A stretch of 12,166 nucleotides of DNA, taken from an uncultured Clostridium sp. (GTDB taxonomy: Bacteria; Bacillota; Clostridia; Clostridiales; Clostridiaceae). The notes beneath the pieces were generated by a model, which searched no databases, was not told the DNA's origin, and worked only from the letters and a program-made list of their open reading frames with translations. The stretch spans positions 1 to 12,166 of the forward strand of contig UQQU01000086.1 in assembly GCA_900543325.1 (NCBI GenBank). Reading direction: 5' to 3'. A program made the position numbers and the translations under genes. Shown piece after piece: positions 6,209 to 12,166 of this stretch (position 1 is the stretch's first letter; every line of letters begins with the position of its first letter).

Positions 6209-7408
6209 ATGTTTTCTTCAACTAAAAAACTAGATCCTAATCTTAAAAGTCTTTTAGCATCTAGTAGTATTAATGAATATAGAATTTTAATAAAATATAG
6301 AAACTTCCCAGATTCAATTTCTAAAAAAATAAACTCCTATCGGGGTACAGTTATAAGAAAAATTGAATCATGTAATATAATATGTGCTCAAGTAAAAGCT
6401 AAATCAATAGAGCTATTATTAGAATATCCAGAAATCCACTATATTTGTTTAGATCAATACCTTTCATTGTGTGGTATGAGTATCCCTACAGCTAACAAGG
6501 TTAGACTTTCAAATAAACTTTCTATATACGGCCGTGGCATTGGTGTTGGTGTTATTGATTCTGGTGTATATCCCCATGGAGATTTAACTTATCCCATTAA
6601 TAGAATAAGTACATTTGTTGATTTAGTTAACGAACTCCCTTATCCTTATGATGATAACGGACATGGAACATGTACATGTGGAATAATTGCTGGTAATGGA
6701 CTAGCTTCAAATAAAATATATACTGGTGTTGCCCCAGAAGCTAATATTCATTGCTTCAAGGCATTTGATAAATTAGGAAAAGGCTATGTTTCTGATGTTT
6801 TATTTTCATTAGAAGATTTAATTAATAGTAGTGAAAAATATAACATTAAAGTTATCTGTTTACCCTTCGAAACCCTTTATTATAATAAGTTTATTTTTAC
6901 ACAATTTGATACTCTATTTAAAAAAGCACGACTTCACTCCATAGTTTGTGTACTACCCAGTGGTAGCAATAAAAATATAGATGGATCTATCACAGGAATT
7001 GCTTTAAGTACTAATTGTATTACTGTTTCAGGTATAGATACAACTTCACCTGAAATAAAATCTTACTCCTATTCATCTTGTGGTGCAATAAAAAAGGATA
7101 AGAAACCTGATTTCTGTGCTGCATGTGTTGATATAATGTCTTTAAACTCTAATACCTCTTATATATCATATAAAAACAATACTAAAATGCATGCACCTAA
7201 ATTAAATACTTCATATAAGAGCTTTACCGGTACATCTATATCTGCCGCATATGTATCCGGTCTATGTGCTCTTTTATTTGAGCAACATCCTGAATTTACA
7301 TTCAATGATATTTTATCTTTATTAAAGATAGCTTCAACGCCCTTAGATATACCTAAAAATCAACAAGGTGAAGGCAAAATAGATATAAATAAAGTTTTAC
7401 AGCAATAA
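6209..7408 (+). CDS. S8 family (subtilisin-like) serine peptidase, no signal peptide
   Basis: A 399-residue subtilase. The N-terminal 23-83 segment (YRILIKYRNF...EYPEIHYICLDQ) resembles the I9 inhibitor propeptide. The catalytic triad is present: Asp117 in GVIDSGVYPHGDL, His152 in DDNGHGTCTCGIIAG and Ser343 in FTGTSISAAYVSGL. The usual N-x-S-x-G segment is altered (KVICLPFE at 214-221), and the oxyanion loop reads LPSGSNKN (249-256), where subtilisins have AAGNEG. The oxyanion Asn is therefore Ser253, unless the neighbouring Asn254 serves. There is no signal peptide or transmembrane helix, so it should act inside the cell, possibly during sporulation (inference). It is Cys-rich for this family (14), with two beside the catalytic His. 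It lacks the large inserted domain of Csp germination proteases. AGGAG six bases upstream sets the start. It converges on the M23 gene. Confidence 0.88.
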   Translation: MFSSTKKLDPNLKSLLASSSINEYRILIKYRNFPDSISKKINSYRGTVIRKIESCNIICAQVKAKSIELLLEYPEIHYICLDQYLSLCGMSIPTANKVRLSNKLSIYGRGIGVGVIDSGVYPHGDLTYPINRISTFVDLVNELPYPYDDNGHGTCTCGIIAGNGLASNKIYTGVAPEANIHCFKAFDKLGKGYVSDVLFSLEDLINSSEKYNIKVICLPFETLYYNKFIFTQFDTLFKKARLHSIVCVLPSGSNKNIDGSITGIALSTNCITVSGIDTTSPEIKSYSYSSCGAIKKDKKPDFCAACVDIMSLNSNTSYISYKNNTKMHAPKLNTSYKSFTGTSISAAYVSGLCALLFEQHPEFTFNDILSLLKIASTPLDIPKNQQGEGKIDINKVLQQ

Positions 7409-7440
7409 AAGAAACACCATTAATGGTGTTTCTTTTATTG
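7403..7440. terminator. Perfect 38-bp palindromic bidirectional terminator
   Basis: Bases 7403-7421 are the exact reverse complement of 7422-7440. The core is AAAAGAAACACCATT followed by its mirror, which gives a GC-containing stem followed by TTTT on either strand. It lies between the convergent subtilase and M23 genes, and the stop codons of both (7406-7408 and 7435-7437) are in its arms, in the identical context CAATAA. Confidence 0.92.
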
Positions 7441-8589
7441 TTGTATATATTTAACTGGATCTACTGGCTGATTATCAACTCTAAGTTCAAAATGCAAATG
7501 TGGTCCTGTACTATTTCCTGTACTTCCAATAGCACCTATAATATCATCTTTCTTTACCATATCACCAACATTAACATATATCTCATTTAAATGTGCATAA
7601 TATGTTTTCATATTATTTCCGTGTTGTATTACTATTAGGTTTCCATATCCACCATTATTATATCCAGCCTTAATCACCTTTCCATCTAAAGATGCATTTA
7701 CGCTTGCTCCTAAATTTTTAGCTATATCTATTCCCTTATGAACTGATTTTCCTCTAACTTCTCCGAAATAGGAAGTTAAATATCCACCTTTACTTGGATT
7801 AGATAAAAATGCTATTCCATCATAATATGGATTCTTAGTACCTATTTTTACTACGGTATTAACAGCTGGTTGAATAGTTTGTTTACTTACTACTTTCTCT
7901 TGACTTTTATTTAATCCATCATAAATTATCTCTTTATGAACTAAACTCATTCCCCTTACCCCTTGAACAGTCTCGGTTTCCCCTATATATAAATCACTAC
8001 ATTCCTCTGTTACTATTTCTGGTTCAATAACTTCAGATTCTGTTGAACCTATTCTAAAATTTAAACCTAATAAACTTTCATTTATCACAGACGCATCATA
8101 TATCTCTTTTGCCACCTCACCACTTAATTTTAAAGTTGATAGTCTATTTTTTTCTATATCTGAATTAATTGTTCCCATAACCTGTATTTCTGTGATATTA
8201 TTAACATCAATCCCCAGTTCATTTATATAAGAATTGCATATATCTTCTAACATTGAGTACTTATCTTCAATTAAAGATGTAAATCCAACAGTATTATCTG
8301 ATAACCTTATTGAATGTCCTTTTAAATTAATCGTAATAGCATTGCTCATATTATAATTAAATACATTAACTGTACTTAATTTTTCATCAGAAGTTAAACT
8401 TTCTATACTCTTTTCACTAACTACCTTATCATCTATGATTAACTCATTTTCTTTTAATCTAGTTATATTTAAGTCTGAATAAACATTATTATATGGTACT
8501 ATAAAAATCAAAGTTATAAAAATAACTACTGAAACTATTTTTAACATTCTCGGCCATATACTTATGTTATTCTGCCCATTCACGTCCAT
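7435..8589 (-). CDS. Membrane-anchored M23 peptidase with G5-like domain
   Basis: A 384-residue wall hydrolase of the LytM/M23 zinc metallopeptidase family, predicted to cut peptide cross-links of peptidoglycan outside the membrane. Residues 16-33 form a hydrophobic signal-anchor, with a possible cleavage site after VYS (38). Residues 40-190 are not assigned. About 192-252 (ETVQGVRG...VVSKQTIQPAVNTVVKIGTKN) looks like a G5 domain. The M23 domain is 268-381: His284-x3-Asp288 in VHKGIDIA, His333 in TYYAHL and His364-Leu-His366 in GPHLHFEL, so all zinc ligands and the catalytic His are present. AGGAGG lies 11 bases from the ATG, rather far, but no better start is seen. It is divergent from dnaD and shares its terminator with the subtilase. 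Which wall process it serves cannot be told from sequence. Confidence 0.92.
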   Translation of the reverse strand: MDVNGQNNISIWPRMLKIVSVVIFITLIFIVPYNNVYSDLNITRLKENELIIDDKVVSEKSIESLTSDEKLSTVNVFNYNMSNAITINLKGHSIRLSDNTVGFTSLIEDKYSMLEDICNSYINELGIDVNNITEIQVMGTINSDIEKNRLSTLKLSGEVAKEIYDASVINESLLGLNFRIGSTESEVIEPEIVTEECSDLYIGETETVQGVRGMSLVHKEIIYDGLNKSQEKVVSKQTIQPAVNTVVKIGTKNPYYDGIAFLSNPSKGGYLTSYFGEVRGKSVHKGIDIAKNLGASVNASLDGKVIKAGYNNGGYGNLIVIQHGNNMKTYYAHLNEIYVNVGDMVKKDDIIGAIGSTGNSTGPHLHFELRVDNQPVDPVKYIQQ

Positions 8590-8622
8590 TCTCTCGTTTT
8601 CCTCCTACTCCTATTTTTTAAT

Positions 8623-8659
8623 CACATCAATTAATGTGCCCCAATTTAGCTATATTATA
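8623..8659 (-). promoter_or_regulatory. Possible M23 gene promoter -10 and adjoining dyad
   Basis: A perfect TATAAT lies on the minus strand (complement of 8654-8659), with TATG just before it, but no good -35 is found at 16-18 bases. Downstream of it, 8623-8638 forms an imperfect 16-bp dyad (CACATCAATTAATGTG, one mismatched pair), placed where an operator could act on this promoter. Both are tentative. Confidence 0.33.
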
Positions 8660-8683
8660 CATATTTATTATTAAATTGTTATG

Positions 8684-8712
8684 TTGAGGGTTAAGGAAGC
8701 CTTTGTTATAAT
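8684..8712 (+). promoter_or_regulatory. dnaD-dnaC promoter, extended -10
   Basis: TTGAGG (8684-8689), a 17-base spacer and a perfect TATAAT (8707-8712) preceded by TGT make a strong extended -10 promoter. The predicted start near 8719 gives a leader of about 110 bases with several hairpins (see 8727-8808). Confidence 0.78.
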
Positions 8713-8726
8713 TAATTTACATGTAT

Positions 8727-8808
8727 AGTATTAAAAAATTTTTCTAATACTTAAAGTTGTTTACGTTAGTTAGCTTCGATTTGCTAAATAAAAATTTAGA
8801 ATCTAACT
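8727..8808 (+). promoter_or_regulatory. Structured dnaD leader with competing hairpins
   Basis: The leader holds AGTATTA/TAATACT (8727-8733 with 8745-8751), TTAGC/GCTAA (8770-8774 with 8783-8787), and the nested pair AGTTAG/CTAACT (8768-8773 with 8803-8808) around CTAAAT/ATTTAG (8784-8789 with 8794-8799). The second and third folds share bases and exclude each other. The outer nested stem ends four bases before the AAAGG ribosome binding site (8813-8817). No known riboswitch class is recognised. Confidence 0.35.
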
Positions 8809-8829
8809 TAAGAAAGGTCGAAAAATAAT

Positions 8830-9825
8830 ATGAGCACTTTTATGCTAAAAAATAATTCATTAAACTTTACTCCAGTAAGCAATGTATTTATTGAAAAATA
8901 TATGCCAAAAGCTCGTGGAGAATTTATCAAGGTTTATTTATTGATGCTTAAATATAGCAATTCTGGAGAGATGGGAGTAAGTTCTTCAATTTTAGCATCA
9001 TCTCTAAACCTATTGGAATCAGATATATTAAATGCCTTAAATTATTGGAATGATGAAGGTGTATTAAAGTTTATTCCAATAGATAAAATGGGAAACTATA
9101 ATATAGAGTTTGTAAACTTAGTAGAAGATTCAAATATAAAAAATAAAGAAGTAAATTTATTAGAAGCATTAAATAAAACATCTACTAAGGATATGCTTAA
9201 TGATATTGAAAGATTATTAGGCAGACCTCTATCCCCTAAAGAAATGACAACTTATCTAGGTTGGCAAGAAGAATTTAATTTTTCTTCAGAACTAATACTA
9301 ATTTTACTTGAATATTGTGTTTCAAAGGGTAAAAGTGATTATAGATATATTGAAAAAGTTGCTATTGCTTGGCACAATATGAATATCACAACTATTGATG
9401 ATGCACAAAATTATATAAAGAAAACTGAAGATAAATGGGTTAAAATTCGTCATATATTAAACTATTTAGGAATTAAAAATCCTGATTTAATGAAACCTCA
9501 AGAAGAAATGTTAGAAAAGTGGATTGTTGATTATGCCTTTCCTCTAGAAGTAATAGAAAAAGCTTGCAATATTTGTTTTCAACGTTTAAACAGATCTGAC
9601 TTTAAATATATAGATGGTATTTTGTCTAGTTGGAACAAAAGCAAGTTAAAAACACTAGATGATATAGAGAAAAAAGAAGCTAGCTATAAAAATAATCAAT
9701 CAAATAGAAACTTTACTTCTAAACAACCAGAAGTTAATCCACTTAAATTTAATAACTTTGAAGCTCGTGAATATGATTATGACTCATTAGAAAAGAAATT
9801 GTTAGGATGGGATAAAGATGATTAA
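8830..9825 (+). CDS. DnaD/DnaB-family replication initiation protein
   Basis: A 331-residue DnaD-domain protein that acts in assembling the primosome at oriC or at restart sites, with the helicase loader encoded next to it. Residues about 13-105 look like a winged-helix oligomerisation domain (FIKVYLLMLKYSN, then a DILNALNYWNDEGVLKFIP wing). Two DnaB_2/DDBH2 repeats follow at about 124-193 and 206-279. Each carries the signature Tyr-Ile-x5-Trp: YIEKVAIAWHNMNITT and YIDGILSSWNKSKLKT. The tail (280-331) is polar, probably disordered, and ends ..KKLLGWDKDD. AAAGG lies about 12 bases upstream of the ATG, a weakish site. Its last codons overlap dnaC by eight bases, so translation is probably coupled. 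Two tandem repeats make it DnaB-like in layout; I give no symbol because dnaD and dnaB are used inconsistently in clostridia. Confidence 0.92.
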   Translation: MSTFMLKNNSLNFTPVSNVFIEKYMPKARGEFIKVYLLMLKYSNSGEMGVSSSILASSLNLLESDILNALNYWNDEGVLKFIPIDKMGNYNIEFVNLVEDSNIKNKEVNLLEALNKTSTKDMLNDIERLLGRPLSPKEMTTYLGWQEEFNFSSELILILLEYCVSKGKSDYRYIEKVAIAWHNMNITTIDDAQNYIKKTEDKWVKIRHILNYLGIKNPDLMKPQEEMLEKWIVDYAFPLEVIEKACNICFQRLNRSDFKYIDGILSSWNKSKLKTLDDIEKKEASYKNNQSNRNFTSKQPEVNPLKFNNFEAREYDYDSLEKKLLGWDKDD

Positions 9826-10798
9826 AGGCTATCAAGCAGAGCTTATGGATATGTATGAAAAAACTCGTACAGAAGAAAGCCGTAAACTAACTCAAAGACG
9901 CGAAGAAATAAAAAATAAATACCCTGAAATATTAGAAATAGATACTACAATACAAAAACTGTGTTTGAACTTATCTATGGCTGCTTTAAAGGGAATTAAT
10001 GATCCTAAAGAATTAGATAATATCAAAGATGAAATCACTGATTTAAGAGCAAAGAAATATGAAATGTTAGTATCTCATGGATATAGCCCTGAATACTTGA
10101 ACCTACATTATAATTGTCCTAAATGTAAAGATACAGGTTTTATAGGAATTGAAAAATGTTCTTGTTTTAAATCAAAATTAGTTAAGCTTTATTATAAAGA
10201 TTCAGAATTAGAGGAAGCTGTTAAGACTAATAATTTTAAAAACTTTAATATAAATTTATATCCTAATCATAAATTAAATGATGAAAGATATACTCCAAGA
10301 AAAAATATTGAAGATATTTTAGAATATATAACTGGAGAGTATCTACCTACATTTAAAAACAGCAATACTAATCTTTTATTTTACGGTAATTCTGGAACTG
10401 GTAAAACATTTTTATCTTGGTGTATTGCAAAAGAATTATTAGATAGAGGTTTTTTAGTTGTTTATAAAACTGCAGACGATCTTTTAAGAGCACTAAGAGA
10501 TATAAAGTTTAATAATGATGCTGATTTAGAAAATTTACTTATTAATTGTGATTTGTTAATAATAGATGACTTAGGCTCAGAACAAATAACAGACTTTTCA
10601 TCTTCTGAGTTATTTACATTAATAAATAAGAAGATATTAAAGAATAAAAAAATGCTTATTTCTACTAATCTTACATTACCACTAATCTCAAAAAGATATA
10701 GTGAAAGAATTTCTTCAAGAATAATTGGAGACTTTAAATTGTTTAAATTTTTTGCAGAAGATATTAGAATACAACTTAATTTAAAAAGGCAAAGATAA
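9818..10798 (+). CDS. dnaC: DnaC/DnaI-like AAA+ helicase loader
   Basis: A 326-residue ATP-dependent loader of the replicative helicase. The N-terminal helical part (1-95) should bind the helicase. A zinc cluster follows, Cys100-x2-Cys103 (CPKCKDTGFIG) with Cys114 and Cys116 (KCSC), as in Bacillus DnaI. The AAA+ domain has Walker A GNSGTGKT (190-197), Walker B LLIIDD (246-251), sensor 1 ISTN (281-284) and the box VII arginine region YSERISSRIIG (294-304, Arg301). The ATG overlaps the end of dnaD by eight bases, so the two form an operon from the promoter at 8684. It ends at the terminator 10820-10841. Length and motif order are typical. The name dnaI would be equally correct under Bacillus usage. 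Confidence 0.94.
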   Translation: MIKGYQAELMDMYEKTRTEESRKLTQRREEIKNKYPEILEIDTTIQKLCLNLSMAALKGINDPKELDNIKDEITDLRAKKYEMLVSHGYSPEYLNLHYNCPKCKDTGFIGIEKCSCFKSKLVKLYYKDSELEEAVKTNNFKNFNINLYPNHKLNDERYTPRKNIEDILEYITGEYLPTFKNSNTNLLFYGNSGTGKTFLSWCIAKELLDRGFLVVYKTADDLLRALRDIKFNNDADLENLLINCDLLIIDDLGSEQITDFSSSELFTLINKKILKNKKMLISTNLTLPLISKRYSERISSRIIGDFKLFKFFAEDIRIQLNLKRQR

Positions 10799-10819
10799 AA
10801 TAGATAAGTTCATTAAGAT

Positions 10820-10841
10820 GTCGGCGTAAGCCGACTTTTTT
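10820..10841 (+). terminator. Intrinsic terminator of dnaD-dnaC
   Basis: GTCGGC (10820-10825) and GCCGAC (10830-10835) form a perfect 6-bp GC-rich stem with a GTAA tetraloop (GNRA type), followed by six T. It lies 21 bases after the dnaC stop. Confidence 0.93.
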
Positions 10842-10873
10842 ATTTATATTTTATTAATATAATTTTATATAAC

Positions 10874-10901
10874 AAAAAAACTCCACTTTTGTGGAGTTTT
10901 T
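10874..10901 (-). terminator. Terminator of the tRNA operon, abutting the tRNA-Thr CCA
   Basis: On the minus strand AAAAACTCCAC and GTGGAGTTTTT form an 11-bp stem with an AAAA loop, and the T run continues to 10874. The 5' base of the stem (10901) is the last base of the encoded CCA of tRNA-Thr, so no spacer separates the two. The A and T arms may also stop plus-strand read-through from dnaC. Confidence 0.9.
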
Positions 10902-10976
10902 GGAGCTTTCTGTGGGACTCGAACCCACAACCTGCTGATTACAAGTCAGCTGCTCTGCCAATTGAGCCAAGAAAGC
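10901..10976 (-). tRNA. tRNA-Thr (anticodon UGU)
   Basis: Read on the minus strand, the acceptor arms are GCTTTCT and AGAAAGC with discriminator T and an encoded CCA. The anticodon stem GCTGA/TCAGC encloses the loop CTTGTAA, giving anticodon TGT (reads ACA). The T arm contains GTGGG-TTCGAGT-CCCAC. It is 76 bases and last in the four-tRNA operon. Confidence 0.97.
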
Positions 10977-10985
10977 AAATTAAAG

Positions 10986-11062
10986 TGGCGACTCAGAAGG
11001 GGCTCGAACCCTCGACCTCCGGCGTGACAGGCCGGCACTCTAACCAACTGAGCTACTGAGCC
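10986..11062 (-). tRNA. tRNA-Asp (anticodon GUC)
   Basis: On the minus strand, acceptor GGCTCAG pairs with CTGAGTC, followed by discriminator G and an encoded CCA. The anticodon stem CCGGC/GCCGG encloses CTGTCAC, giving anticodon GTC. It is 77 bases and nine bases upstream of tRNA-Thr. Confidence 0.97.
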
Positions 11063-11069
11063 GTATATA

Positions 11070-11145
11070 TGGTGGAAACAACAGGGATCGAACCTGTGAC
11101 CCTCTGCTTGTAAGGCAGATGCTCTCCCAGCTGAGCTATGCTTCC
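11070..11145 (-). tRNA. tRNA-Val (anticodon UAC)
   Basis: On the minus strand, acceptor GGAAGCA pairs with TGTTTCC (one G-T pair), followed by discriminator A and an encoded CCA. The anticodon stem TCTGC/GCAGA encloses CTTACAA, giving anticodon TAC. It is 76 bases and lies seven bases upstream of tRNA-Asp. Confidence 0.97.
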
Positions 11146-11153
11146 AAATATAA

Positions 11154-11228
11154 TGGTGACCCCTAGGGGAATCGAACCCCTGTTACCACCGTGAAAGGGT
11201 GGTGTCTTGACCGCTTGACCAAGGGGCC
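11154..11228 (-). tRNA. tRNA-Glu (anticodon UUC)
   Basis: On the minus strand it starts GGCCCCTTGGTCAAGCGGT. The anticodon stem CCACC/GGTGG encloses CTTTCAC, giving anticodon TTC. It ends AGGGGTC with discriminator A and an encoded CCA. It is 75 bases and first in the operon. Confidence 0.97.
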
Positions 11229-11248
11229 TAGGTTTTTTCTTTTCTGCT

Positions 11249-11264
11249 GCGCTCTCCCGAGCAC
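11249..11264 (-). promoter_or_regulatory. Leader hairpin of the tRNA operon
   Basis: On the minus strand GTGCTC pairs with GAGCGC (one T-G pair) around a GGGA loop of the GNRA type. It starts at or next to the predicted transcription start, so the primary transcript would begin with this hairpin about 20 bases before tRNA-Glu. It may protect the 5' end or guide processing (inference). Confidence 0.45.
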
Positions 11265-11271
11265 ATTACCT

Positions 11272-11300
11272 ATGATACCTAAAAATATATATAGTGTCAA
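11272..11300 (-). promoter_or_regulatory. Strong promoter of the tRNA operon
   Basis: On the minus strand a perfect TTGACA (complement of 11295-11300) is followed by a 17-base spacer and TATCAT (complement of 11272-11277). The start is expected near 11265, leaving about 36 bases of leader before tRNA-Glu. It lies 53 bases past the stop of the next upstream gene. Confidence 0.88.
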
Positions 11301-11353
11301 CACTTTTTTTAAAATTTTTTTATATATTTTTTATTATGTTTTTTCATATCCCT

Positions 11354-11935
11354 CTAAACCAGCATTTTTACTGGGTTTTCGGGCTTTTTAATTTTTTCTA
11401 TTGCTTCCCCATATCTTGATAATATATCTTCTTTTTCTTTAATTTCTTTATTTATTTTTTTAATTTCGAATGCACAAATTTCTAAAAATTCTTCTTTTAG
11501 TATCTCATCAATATCTATATTAAATCCACTTTTTTTAAAATTTTGTCCACTAGCAGTTATTTTTATAGGCATAACATCATTAATTACACATAAAATTTCT
11601 TTTTCCCATATACCTCTTTTATTTACTACATATTTATCTCTTAATAAATTTAAGCTTTTGAAATCAATTTTTAATTCATTTTCTATTGTATCTAAAATTC
11701 CCTTATATAATGCAACTGATATTCCCCTATTTAATTTAATCTTTAAAAAATCATTATATTTAATTAAAAATTCATCAACTTCACTTTCTGTAATAAATTC
11801 TACTTCTACTTTATCAAAAACCTTTATTCCCTTTTCACCTGGATAGTTAACTACTACTTGATCATAATTCATTCTTCTCAATTTTAATTCCTTTTGATAA
11901 TCTTCAGAATTAGAATTAATTATTTTAACTTTCAT
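11354..11935 (-). CDS. Hypothetical protein with charged C-terminal helix
   Basis: I do not recognise this 193-residue protein. It begins MKVKIINSNSEDYQKELKLRR. The first 90 residues mix short strands (DQVVVNYPGEKGIKVFDKVEVEFI) with helices. Residues 110-130 include a second strand-like part (EKEILCVINDVMPIKIT). The C terminus (about 144-184, ILKEEFLEICAFEIKKINKEIKEKEDILSRY) should form a long charged helix, possibly a coiled coil. There is no signal peptide, membrane segment or Cys cluster, so it is probably cytoplasmic. An ATG at 11944 touches the ribosome binding site AAGGAG, while the ATG at 11933-11935 is nine bases beyond it; I chose the latter. A 13-bp tandem repeat lies over the ribosome binding site. 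No clear terminator separates it from the tRNA promoter. Its codon use and AT bias look like those of its neighbours. Confidence 0.8.
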   Translation of the reverse strand: MKVKIINSNSEDYQKELKLRRMNYDQVVVNYPGEKGIKVFDKVEVEFITESEVDEFLIKYNDFLKIKLNRGISVALYKGILDTIENELKIDFKSLNLLRDKYVVNKRGIWEKEILCVINDVMPIKITASGQNFKKSGFNIDIDEILKEEFLEICAFEIKKINKEIKEKEDILSRYGEAIEKIKKPENPVKMLV

Positions 11936-11947
11936 TACTCTCATCTC

Positions 11948-11986
11948 CTTAATAGTATTCCTTAATAGTATTTCTTAATTTTATTA
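11948..11986. repeat. 13-bp tandem repeat over the ribosome binding site of the hypothetical gene
   Basis: CTTAATAGTATTC (11948-11960) is followed directly by CTTAATAGTATTT (11961-11973) and a decayed third copy CTTAATTTTATTA (11974-11986). On the gene's strand the units read as ACTATTAAG repeats, and both good copies give an AAGGA-type Shine-Dalgarno core, the nearer one being used. Confidence 0.7.
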
Positions 11987-12115
11987 CTTATATTACTAAG
12001 CCAAAATTATATAATTTTTATTGCACAACATAATTCTAAATATTAAGATATACTTAATTGAAAAATATTGCGCACCACATGGAAGCAAAAAATGAAATAT
12101 TTATTTTCCGAGAAC

Positions 12116-12130
12116 GGTGAAATTTTCGCC
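12116..12130. repeat. 15-base inverted repeat near the window end
   Basis: GGTGAAA and TTTCGCC face each other across one T, with a single wobble pair. The block from about 12070 to the window end is less A/T-rich than the surrounding spacers and contains no open frame of useful length. It may be part of an element that continues outside the window. No function is assigned. Confidence 0.35.
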
Positions 12131-12166
12131 TAGAATTTATATCTTTGTTCCATTGAACTTGCTAAA

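Noticed and set aside
9818..9825. Frameshift or fusion between dnaD and dnaC
   Set aside because: The eight-base overlap is a normal coupled stop/start. Each protein is full length with complete domains.
11191..11391. Plus-strand open frame of 66 codons
   Set aside because: It runs antisense through tRNA-Glu, the tRNA promoter and the end of the hypothetical gene, with no ribosome binding site. It is a chance frame.
1..12166. CRISPR arrays, insertion sequences, integrase or phage genes, rRNA
   Set aside because: I saw no regularly spaced repeats, transposase or recombinase motifs, terminal inverted repeats with target duplications, or rRNA signatures. The tRNA genes show no partial 3' copies nearby that would mark an attachment site.

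Overview
The window is AT-rich (roughly 70% or more A+T by eye). Its ribosome binding sites are purine-rich and strong (AGGAGG, GGGGAGG). The gene set is low-GC Firmicute: rlmH, an Hsp20, a SEC-C protein, a CxxH/CxxC protein, walJ, murA, a G5/M23 peptidase, dnaD-like and dnaC-like genes, and a Glu-Val-Asp-Thr tRNA cluster. This points to Clostridium sensu stricto or a close relative; I do not name a species. The core genes are typical chromosomal housekeeping genes.

Layout. Positions 1-640 hold no convincing gene. From 641 to 4624 everything is on the minus strand. murA, walJ and a 50-codon CxxH/CxxC gene (2369-2521) form a tight cluster. The SEC-C gene follows with its own promoter and terminator, then hsp20-rlmH. 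From 4922 to 7408 there are three plus-strand genes: a LigT/2H-like protein, a dimeric-dUTPase-like protein and an intracellular-type subtilase. The first two each end in their own intrinsic terminator. A minus-strand membrane-anchored M23 peptidase (7435-8589) converges on the subtilase, and the two share one 38-bp palindromic terminator. A dnaD-dnaC pair (8830-10798) reads away from the peptidase. It is followed by a minus-strand tRNA operon (10901-11228) with a near-consensus promoter, then an unrecognised minus-strand gene (11354-11935).

Functionally the backbone covers cell-wall precursor synthesis (MurA), wall remodelling (M23), replication initiation and helicase loading (DnaD, DnaC), ribosome maturation (RlmH), DNA or nuclease maintenance (WalJ), protein quality control (Hsp20) and tRNA supply.

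The most unusual part is 4.9-7.4 kb. Three consecutive genes come from well-known enzyme folds, but each appears to have lost or altered key catalytic residues: one His motif in the 2H protein, three of four metal ligands in the dUTPase-like protein, and the oxyanion Asn in the subtilase. In addition, the subtilase ribosome binding site lies in the 3' arm of a 13-bp hairpin that also looks like a terminator, and a candidate promoter spans its 5' arm and loop. Other points of interest are alternative hairpins in the dnaD leader, 13-bp tandem repeats at the last gene's ribosome binding site, and a tRNA terminator that abuts the encoded CCA.
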